Source: an uncultured Eubacterium sp. (lineage in GTDB: Bacteria; Bacillota_A; Clostridia; Lachnospirales; Lachnospiraceae). From it: DNA of 28,852 nucleotides. The stretch spans positions 1 through 28,852 of the forward strand of contig CAQBGY010000014.1 in NCBI GenBank assembly GCA_948759685.1, in the 5' to 3' direction. The position numbers and the translations under genes were made by a program. Each line of letters starts with the position of its first letter. The stretch's first letter is position 1. Under the pieces are notes generated by a model. It searched no databases. It saw only the letters and a list, made by a program, of their open reading frames with translations, and was not told where the DNA came from. Positions 23,332 to 28,852 of this stretch are shown here, piece by piece.

Positions 23332-23769
23332 ATGTACAGTGAAAAAGTAATGGATCATTTTAACAATCCAAGAAATGTAGGAGAGATAGAAAACCCAAGC
23401 GGAGTAGGTACTGTTGGAAATGCAAAATGTGGCGATATTATGCGGATGTATTTTGATATAGATGAACATGGAGTTATCAGGGATGTTAAATTTAAGACAT
23501 TTGGGTGTGGTGCAGCAGTGGCAACAAGCAGTATGGCTACAGAACTGGTAAAAGGGAAAACTGTCCGGGAGGCACTGGCTGTTACCAATAAAGCGGTTAT
23601 GGAAGCTCTGGATGGGCTGCCGCCTGTGAAAGTGCATTGTTCGCTATTGGCAGAGGAGGCAATTCATGCGGCATTATGGGATTATGCACAAAAGAACGGC
23701 ATTGTGATTGAGGGATTGGAAGAGCCGGTTGATGATATTGCTGAAAAAGCAGAAGACGAGGAATACTGA
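23332..23769 (+). CDS. iscU: Fe-S cluster scaffold protein (IscU/NifU N-terminal type)
   Basis: A 145-residue protein. ATG 23332 lies 8 bases after GGAGGG; TTG 23326 is a weaker start. The three scaffold cysteines are visible at C33 (GNAKCGD), C59 (TFGCGAA) and C103 (KVHCSLLAEE), with the ligand Asp after the first. MYSEKVMDHFNNPRNVG is the usual IscU opening. The C-terminal tail is extended and acidic. It assembles [2Fe-2S] or [4Fe-4S] clusters from iron and IscS-derived sulfur. It starts 29 bases after iscS and ends one base before the next start. Confidence 0.95.
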   Translation: MYSEKVMDHFNNPRNVGEIENPSGVGTVGNAKCGDIMRMYFDIDEHGVIRDVKFKTFGCGAAVATSSMATELVKGKTVREALAVTNKAVMEALDGLPPVKVHCSLLAEEAIHAALWDYAQKNGIVIEGLEEPVDDIAEKAEDEEY

Positions 23770-23770
23770 T

Positions 23771-24887
23771 ATGGGAAAACAAAATGAAGACAGAAACATT
23801 CCGGTTCAACAAATGAGAGTGATGGATGCGGATGATTACTTATGTATTGATATAAGAGGAGAGGATGCATACCAGCACGGTCATATACCATGAGCAATTT
23901 GTTGGGATGGCAGCGATGGAAATTACGATAGATTTCCAAATGATAAAAAATTGATTGTGTATTGTGCTTATGGTGAAAAAAGTGTTGGGCCAACCGGAAA
24001 TTTGAATCAAAAAGGATTTAACGCTTATAATCTGTCAGGAGGATATCGGGAGTGGCTTCTAAGTGAATTTAGGGAATTAAGTAAAGAGGAAGTTCGAAGA
24101 TATGACAGACAGATGCTTCTTCCCCAAGTTGGGAGTGAGGGACAGAAAAAATTGAAAAGTGCCAGTGTGCTTATTGTAGGCGCAGGGGAACTTGGAGCTC
24201 CGGCAGCGCTTTATTTAGCAGGGGCTGGTATTGGGAAAACCGGTATCATGGATGCAGATGTCGTTACGGTTTCTAATTTGCAGCGACAGATTATACATAG
24301 TATAAAAACAGAAGGGATGAACAAGGCTGAATCTGCGAAAAAAGCATTAGCAAAGATAAATGATAAAATTGAAATAAAAGCATATCCATATTTTTTGAAT
24401 GCGGATAATGCCGAGGCAATTATAACAGAGTATGACTTTGTTTTGGATGCAGTTGATAATTTTGAAACAAAGTTTTTAATAAATGATGCCTGTGTTTTGA
24501 ATGGAAAGGCATTTTCCCATGCGGGAATATTGCAATTTGAAGGGCAGGTTATGACATATGTGCCAGGAGAATTCCATGCTATAGATGCATTTTTGAGGGA
24601 ATTCCACCTAAGGGCACTGTGCAAAATTGTTCCGAAGCCGAAATCATTGGTGCTGTAGCTGGAATAATTGGAAGTATTCAGGCATTAGAGGCTATAAAAT
24701 ATTTTTTAGGTGCTGGGGAATTACTGGTGGGAAAATGCTTGTTTTTAATGGGTTGTCTATGAAAATGCGTATAGTAAATTTTGAAAAGAAAAATAGTAAT
24801 TGTAAAGTATGTGGGAAAGATAAAGAGATTGTGGATATTAAAAATCATGAAGAAGAGTATAAAAGTCCAGCTAATAAATGTCAATAG
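23771..24887 (+). pseudogene. Broken rhodanese-ThiF/MoeB fusion gene
   Basis: ATG 23771 follows iscU by one base. The N-terminal part is a rhodanese domain (CIDIRGEDAYQHGHIP ... LIVYCAYGEKS ... LSGGYREW) whose frame is cut by TGA at 23891 where the family has Gly (HIPGA). After it comes a ThiF/MoeB/HesA adenylation domain: RRYDRQMLLPQVG, IVGAGELGAPAALYLAGAG, SNLQRQ. One-base losses near 24570-24574 and 24730-24748 shift the frame twice; the three frames together still show both zinc CxxC pairs (CYRC and CKVC). Such proteins activate sulfur-carrier C-termini and donate sulfur. Three lesions make a pseudogene likely. The order rhodanese then ThiF is the reverse of the usual MoeB-rhodanese fusion. 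Confidence 0.8.
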
Positions 24888-25052
24888 AAGTTGAAAATAT
24901 GTCAGAATAGGAGCTGGATCGAAGGATCGCAATTTTGGAAAAGAAAGCCATTGAAGAGGCGAAAAACATTCCAGAACCTTCTTTATCGCAAATCTAAATT
25001 AAAATACACTGGCAGCAGTAAAGCTTAGTGCAAAAAATGAATAAATTCAATG

Positions 25053-25083
25053 AACCAAGGAGTAAAATCTTTGGTTTGTTTTT
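25053..25083 (+). terminator. Terminator of the iscS-iscU operon region
   Basis: AACCAAGGA (25053-25061) pairs with TCTTTGGTT (25068-25076), a 9-bp stem with one G-U pair and a 6-base loop, followed by TGTTTTT. It is the first good terminator after iscU and the broken ThiF gene. Confidence 0.7.
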
Positions 25084-25703
25084 ATTGAAGAAATTTTTCA
25101 TAACCAAAGTAAAAAAACTAATGAAAAATAAAAAAGGGAAGAGGAAGGTTTTATTGAGTCGGATATCAATATGGTAGAAAATGTGCATGCAGCCATACAG
25201 AGCCATTTTTGCAGTATTAGGTAAGTGTGACATAAATCTGCTGCCATATATATTTTACAGATATAGTGAAGCCTGTATTTGCAGCCACCAAACCCCTCCT
25301 CTTCTTTTTTCGTTTTTTTCTTCCCTACATTTATCTGATGACCACAGGCTATCCTCTGTTTTTCTGCTGCCATTTTCCGATTGTATATATGCATCAAAAA
25401 TTTTGGTGGACAGAAGGAGGTAAAAATGTATTAAAAATTGAAGAAGGAAGAGGAAGGTCCGGGTGAGCTGTATGGTATATTTAGAAATAGCATCAGAATG
25501 TATATAAAAACCTCATAGAAACATTTTTGTGTATTAGATACATGATATGCTTTTTGTGTTAAAAATTGCTATATGGCAGCAGGCAGTATAAGGTGATGTA
25601 ATTACATATATTGGCATTGTTATGGGCAGCAGGAGAGAAAAAGATAAGGGAAAATTGGGAAGAGGAGAATTTTTTCTGTTATAGAAATACTTGTATTATA
25701 AAA

Positions 25704-25732
25704 CCTGTACATAGAATTGTACAGGGCTTTTT
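25704..25732 (-). terminator. Probably bidirectional terminator after the minus-strand hypothetical gene
   Basis: CCTGTACA (25704-25711) and TGTACAGG (25718-25725) form a perfect 8-bp stem with a 6-base loop. On the minus strand the stem is followed by TTTTATAAT and lies about 50 bases beyond the stop of the gene at 25777; on the plus strand GCTTTTT follows. Confidence 0.7.
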
Positions 25733-25776
25733 AAAAGAATATCTTCCTCCTCCCCTTTATCACTATTATAGACTAT

Positions 25777-26487
25777 TTATTTTACTGCAATTTCTATCAC
25801 TTGCTCTGCTGTTTGCATGCTATCAATATTTAAAAGGAGTGATACCAAATCTATACAGCCAAATGATGGCAGTACTGGTTCGCTGTCTGATATAACAATA
25901 TTGTCCAGATATCCATCATCTCTGTTTGTCCTGATTGCAAAATATCCAGATTCATCACCAGTAGTTTCGTCATAATTGAAAGTCTGGCCAATAATATGGT
26001 ACTGGTATAGCCCTTTGTCTATTGGATGTGCTATTTTTACTGCAAAATAACAGCCCCGGCAGCAGTTTTCAGAAATCCATTTTTGATGGTCTGCAATTAC
26101 ATAACAGGTATCTGCATTTCTAAAATAACTATCCAAACTACTGTTGCTGCCTGGGTACAGAAGCGAACCTGCCAGTTCCATAACTTTGCTGTGTTCTAAT
26201 GGCTTTTTGGTGGAAACAAAACCAGAATATGCAAGATTGTTCTGGTACAGATACATCTGGATAGCATCTGGTATTTTTTCATAAAGGCAATTTTGTATTG
26301 ATTCTAACATTTTTCTTGTTTCTTCGTCTGTCAGTTTTCCATTAAATGATACAGAATAAATATTATTATCCTCCATAATTTCAAACCTGTAGGATAAAAA
26401 ACAGTCCCTGCCTTGTTGCATGGTGCTTTCTGTTGTATCTTCCAACTGTGTGTCTGCGATATTTTTTTTTAATTTTTTTTGGTTCAT
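25777..26487 (-). CDS. Hypothetical protein divergent from an XRE regulator
   Basis: A 236-residue protein. ATG 26487 is chosen because AGGAGG lies about 9 bases upstream and the codons before it look non-coding. I do not recognise a family. The first 30 residues are Lys/Asp/Glu/Gln rich and probably disordered. The remainder looks like a mixed alpha/beta soluble domain, with MEDNNIYSVSFNG, an ISENCCRGCYF cysteine cluster (CCxxC), ESGYFAIRTNRDDGY and many aromatic residues. No signal peptide or membrane segment is seen. The CCRGC cluster could bind metal, but this is speculative. It is transcribed divergently from the XRE gene, which may regulate it. Confidence 0.7.
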   Translation of the reverse strand: MNQKKLKKNIADTQLEDTTESTMQQGRDCFLSYRFEIMEDNNIYSVSFNGKLTDEETRKMLESIQNCLYEKIPDAIQMYLYQNNLAYSGFVSTKKPLEHSKVMELAGSLLYPGSNSSLDSYFRNADTCYVIADHQKWISENCCRGCYFAVKIAHPIDKGLYQYHIIGQTFNYDETTGDESGYFAIRTNRDDGYLDNIVISDSEPVLPSFGCIDLVSLLLNIDSMQTAEQVIEIAVK

Positions 26488-26623
26488 AATCAAGAATCCT
26501 CCTTTTTGAATTTTTAGTACGAAGAAAGAATACCATCTGCACCATGCCTTTCTTTTTAGCAAAAATGCACTGGATGAATATGGTGGTTCATCTTGTGTGC
26601 TTGCAAGTTTAGGGAATTTATAA

Positions 26624-26638
26624 TTGTTACTGTAACAA
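26624..26638. promoter_or_regulatory. Palindrome TTGTTAC-T-GTAACAA in the divergent intergenic region
   Basis: A perfect 7-bp dyad with a single central base. It shares the TTGTT/AACAA half-site ends with the dyad at 26661 and lies between the divergent hypothetical and XRE genes. A binding site for the XRE protein is the simplest reading. Confidence 0.5.
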
Positions 26639-26660
26639 CAGTTTTTATTAATTATATCAC

Positions 26661-26682
26661 TTTGTTGAGAGATATCAACAAA
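26661..26682. promoter_or_regulatory. Palindrome TTTGTTGA-N6-TCAACAAA upstream of the XRE gene
   Basis: A perfect 8-bp dyad 64 bases before the XRE start. With the related dyad at 26624 it makes a two-site operator candidate, the arrangement expected for an autoregulated XRE repressor. Confidence 0.5.
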
Positions 26683-26745
26683 AGGAGATTGAAAAATGTG
26701 CCTGATGTTGACATAATTCAACGAAATGGAAAGGATGGTAAAGTT

Positions 26746-27084
26746 ATGATGGATGTTAAGTTATGTCTGGAGGAAACAGGAAAAAGGATTATGGAGAGGA
26801 GGAAGAAGCTGGGACTGACACAGGAACAACTGGCAGAAAAAAGTGAAGTTACAACACAGTGTGTGTCATATGCAGAAGCAGGAAAAAGGGGGATGAGACC
26901 TGAAAATTTGATGAAGATTGCAGCAGCTTTAGGTGTAAGTACTGACTATTTACTGACAGGGGATATAATAGACAAGGATAAGCTGTTGCTGTCAGAAAAA
27001 CTGGATAAACTCACCCCTGCCGAAGTCAGGCTTGTAGAGGGAATCATTGATGAATGTATAGCTTTGTATCACAGGGATGTGTAA
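26746..27084 (+). CDS. XRE-family helix-turn-helix regulator
   Basis: A 112-residue protein if translation starts at ATG 26746 (26749 is equally possible); AAAGGATGG lies a few bases upstream. The Cro/C1-type helix-turn-helix spans roughly residues 12-68: RIMERRKKLGLTQEQLAEKS, VTTQCVSYAEAGKRGM, LMKIAAALGVSTDYLLTGD. A short C-terminal helix (LDKLTPAEVRLVEGIIDE) may mediate dimerisation. Such small regulators often control mobile-element or stress genes. Here it faces the minus-strand hypothetical gene across two dyads. The target is inferred. Confidence 0.88.
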   Translation: MMDVKLCLEETGKRIMERRKKLGLTQEQLAEKSEVTTQCVSYAEAGKRGMRPENLMKIAAALGVSTDYLLTGDIIDKDKLLLSEKLDKLTPAEVRLVEGIIDECIALYHRDV

Positions 27085-27176
27085 GTTATAAGAGGTATAT
27101 GATACTATAAGAAACATGTATGTGAATTAATGCCAGTCTGTAGTTATAAAATGAACAGTTGTAGCATGGCATGTAT

Positions 27177-27212
27177 AAAGCCGGCTGGCAGGGTTTGGTG
27201 CCAGCTGGCTTT
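27177..27212 (+). terminator. Hairpin after the XRE gene
   Basis: AAAGCCGGCTGGCA (27177-27190) pairs with TGCCAGCTGGCTTT (27199-27212), a 14-bp stem with one G-U pair and an 8-base loop. The T-run is short (TTTG), so termination may be incomplete, but the stem is very stable and 90 bases after the XRE stop. Confidence 0.65.
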
Positions 27213-27385
27213 GTAAATACACGAAAAGCATACCGCCTCTTATTCTCTTTCTTTTCTCTTTTGTTTCTATTCTTATAATCTGCTATACATGAAAAAACTT
27301 TGAACCTGAATTTTTGCAGATTTTTTAATTCTGGCATTATTCTGATGTATATAAAAAACTATGAATATTAAGGAGGTAAGGTTTA

Positions 27386-27412
27386 ATGTCAGATAATATT
27401 ATGGAAGCATGA
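27386..27412 (+). other. Eight-codon ORF with a strong ribosome site
   Basis: AAGGAGG at 27370-27376 precedes ATG 27386, but the frame stops after MSDNIMEA. Beyond the TGA the same frame stays open for about 80 codons without recognisable homology. It may be the 5' end of a decayed gene or a minimal leader ORF. Confidence 0.3.
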
Positions 27413-27497
27413 AGCAGTACAGATAGGAACAGGTGCATTGTAGAGAAGATTATTATAATACCAGGCTTAAATCTTTTTATCACTTCAAAAAGACAGC

Positions 27498-27683
27498 ATG
27501 AATCATATTTTGCACTCAGTATTTTACTGTCTGTTGCTGATGTGGCAGGATTTTTGGATAAGAAACCAGGACATGACAGGGTTCTGGTTTCTTCTGGTTT
27601 CTTCTGGATTTATTGTATTTCTTGGCATATATCACATTCTCCTTATCATTAAATTTTCATTGAAATTGGTCAACCGTAGATAA
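27498..27683 (+). CDS. Possible small membrane protein
   Basis: A 61-residue open frame with two hydrophobic stretches (about residues 5-20 and 27-55) and a basic end (KLVNRR). No clear ribosome site precedes the ATG, and the coding region contains a short direct repeat of TCTGGTTTCT. No family is recognised. It could be a small membrane peptide or chance. The rest of 27085-27766 shows no gene. Confidence 0.25.
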   Translation: MNHILHSVFYCLLLMWQDFWIRNQDMTGFWFLLVSSGFIVFLGIYHILLIIKFSLKLVNRR

Positions 27684-27712
27684 AAATATGAAATTACTGA
27701 ATATATATACAA

Positions 27713-27741
27713 AAGCCCACACACTCAAAGTGTGCAGGCTT
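27713..27741 (-). terminator. Terminator of the pilin-like gene
   Basis: AAGCC-ca-CACACT (27713-27725) pairs with AGTGTG-ca-GGCTT (27729-27741), with a 3-base loop and an internal mismatch. On the minus strand GGCTTTTG follows the stem, 26 bases past the pilin-like stop. Confidence 0.7.
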
Positions 27742-27766
27742 CTTATTAAAACACATTACAAATACT

Positions 27767-28852
27767 TTAATTATTAACAATGTTAGTGCTGATAGTGCCA
27801 GTTTCTAAATCTACATCCCATACAAATTTGTTGCTATCATCTACAGACAAACTATCAATCTTTCCATCATGTCCAGAAAAATTAACATTAAACTCATAGT
27901 TATCCATCTTCTTATAACCTGCAGGTGCTGCAGTCTGCACCAGCTTATACTTCCCACTGTTAAGGCCAGCAATGGTGCAAGGGTTTCCTGTGATGTTGTC
28001 AAGGACTTTTACATATTTCTCATAATACACACTGCCTGATTCCAAGGTTTTGTATTTGTATAATGCAAATTTCGCACCACTGATATCATTGCCATCCATA
28101 TCTGTGTTTCTGAACTTCATTGTAGCTGCATAAATATTGGCAGAACCCATATCTACAGTTTTTGCCCCTGTGCCATTATCATAAGACATGGAAGCTGTTA
28201 CTGTGTTGATGGCAGCAACATTGCTGTTTAGTTCCGTATCCATGGTAATGCTGATTTTCTCGGCAATTCCATCATGGATTGATGCATCCTTAATATTAGG
28301 GATAGTAACTGTAATATCCTGCCCATTAACATTTACATTATAAGCACTATCTGATACTTCATGCTTTGTCATCTGGAACATTTTAAGGGAACCCTCTTTG
28401 TAAGACAGACCCACTGGCAGGGTAATATGGAATGTAGCACTGCATGCCCTGTCATCTGGAATCCAGTGTGATGCAGTAAATGGCCCGCTATAATCCTGTC
28501 CAAAAACAAAAGAACCACTGCCTGTACAACCATTAGCTAAGAATGCACCAATTACATTATAATCATCCTGGTTATCAAACATTTGCCCACAATCATTACA
28601 TCTTATCCAGAACCCACCATTTGCTGTCTTGGTAGTAACATGCCCATACATTAAATAACTCATTCGGAAACCTGCTGTGATTGGTATAGAGTCACCAATA
28701 GAATAACCATCCTCTTCCCTGGTGTTGCTCATCAGACCAAAATAATTGTCTATCGTGAACATTGTTGTTGGGACTGGGATGTCACGGTTAGGGTCAAGCT
28801 CTTCCTCATCCTTTTTTTCTGTTTCAATTTTTCTGCCTTTTACTGCCTGCTT
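27767..28852 (-). CDS. SpaA/isopeptide-forming pilin-like surface protein, C-terminal part (partial)
   Basis: The minus-strand frame is open to the right edge, so the start lies outside; 361 residues are visible. Residues from about 140 resemble the fimbrial isopeptide-forming domain (HITLPVGLSYKEGS, ITVTIPNI). The C-terminal ~110 residues form a SpaA/CnaB prealbumin-like domain: MDGNDISGAKFALYKY, TIAGLNSGKYKLVQTAAPAGY. Such proteins are normally sortase-linked adhesins or pilins ending in LPxTG, a membrane helix and a basic tail. This one stops at STNIVNN, exactly where LPxTG should begin, so it cannot be sortase-anchored as read. The N-terminal visible part has an unusual WIRCNDCGQ and two further cysteines. 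It may be secreted, truncated, or a silent cassette. Confidence 0.78.
   Translation of the reverse strand, partial: KQAVKGRKIETEKKDEEELDPNRDIPVPTTMFTIDNYFGLMSNTREEDGYSIGDSIPITAGFRMSYLMYGHVTTKTANGGFWIRCNDCGQMFDNQDDYNVIGAFLANGCTGSGSFVFGQDYSGPFTASHWIPDDRACSATFHITLPVGLSYKEGSLKMFQMTKHEVSDSAYNVNVNGQDITVTIPNIKDASIHDGIAEKISITMDTELNSNVAAINTVTASMSYDNGTGAKTVDMGSANIYAATMKFRNTDMDGNDISGAKFALYKYKTLESGSVYYEKYVKVLDNITGNPCTIAGLNSGKYKLVQTAAPAGYKKMDNYEFNVNFSGHDGKIDSLSVDDSNKFVWDVDLETGTISTNIVNN

Larger units (their letters stand above)
24888..25776. other. Gene-poor spacer with decayed sequence
   Basis: No convincing gene is present in these 889 bases. A 28-codon open stretch at 24911-24997 (ELDRRIAILEKK and so on) reads like the tail of a helical protein, with no start. 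It also holds CTGCTGCCATATA at 25238-25250 and its exact reverse complement at 25570-25582, and GAAGAGGAAGGT-like stretches near 25132 and 25443 on this strand and in inverted form near 25291-25305. It may be the remains of a mobile element or of lost genes. Two terminators, listed separately, flank it. Confidence 0.5.

Noticed and set aside
23889..23894. TGA as a selenocysteine codon in the rhodanese domain
   Set aside because: The position is a conserved Gly in HIPGA, not a catalytic Cys, and two frameshifts downstream indicate a pseudogene.
25098..25397. A 99-residue minus-strand frame in the spacer
   Set aside because: Low-complexity composition, no ribosome site and no recognisable domain; treated as non-coding.
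1..28852. CRISPR array, insertion sequence or prophage
   Set aside because: No regularly spaced repeats, transposase, integrase or phage structural genes were found on either strand.

Overview
The window looks like a chromosomal segment of a low-GC anaerobic Firmicute, most likely a Clostridia/Lachnospiraceae-type gut bacterium. This rests on strong AGGAGG ribosome sites, TTGACA-N17-TATAAT promoters, lipobox substrate-binding proteins, Rrf2 regulators, a NifU-type IscU, a hydE remnant and a SpaA-like pilin. The assignment is inference; no rRNA or marker phylogeny could be run.

Layout: (1) 1-700: the tail of an LrgB-type membrane protein and a cytidylate-kinase-like protein. (2) 713-5817: an operon with its own promoter and leader hairpin, encoding a circularly permuted ATP-grasp ligase, an alpha-E protein, a transglutaminase-like peptidase and two tandem AstE/AspA-like proteins. 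The second of these has lost its zinc ligands. The operon ends with a peptidase C26 fragment and a very strong terminator. (3) 5821-10557: a promoter, a tRNA-Cys-like cloverleaf in the transcript leader, then a class II glutamine amidotransferase, glutamate-cysteine ligase, a cystathionine synthase/lyase and a MalY-type beta-lyase. (4) 10560-17344: a second promoter, a Cys-rich 32-codon ORF followed by a terminator-like hairpin, then cysK, metQNI and a polar amino acid (probably cystine) ABC transporter. (5) 17287-24887: a truncated Rrf2 regulator, a LysR regulator, nadA, an Rrf2/IscR-like regulator, mnmA, a hydE remnant, iscS, iscU and a broken rhodanese-ThiF/MoeB gene. (6) 24888-28852: a gene-poor stretch, a divergent hypothetical/XRE pair, possible small ORFs and the C-terminal part of a pilin-like surface protein that lacks a sorting signal.

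Regions 3-5 form one sulfur theme: cystine and methionine import, cysteine synthesis, transfer of sulfur to homocysteine, gamma-glutamylcysteine formation, and delivery of cysteine sulfur to Fe-S clusters and thiolated tRNA. Three promoters in it (before the tRNA-like element, before the Cys-rich ORF, and before iscS) share 17-bp spacing and a similar AAACATATYAA-type element at the start site, which suggests one shared regulator.

The most unusual signals are the tRNA-Cys-like element in the amidotransferase-gshA leader, the Cys-rich putative leader peptide ahead of cysK, the tandem active/inactive AstE-like pair in the ATP-grasp operon, and several decayed genes (C26 peptidase, Rrf2, hydE, rhodanese-ThiF) at operon boundaries.
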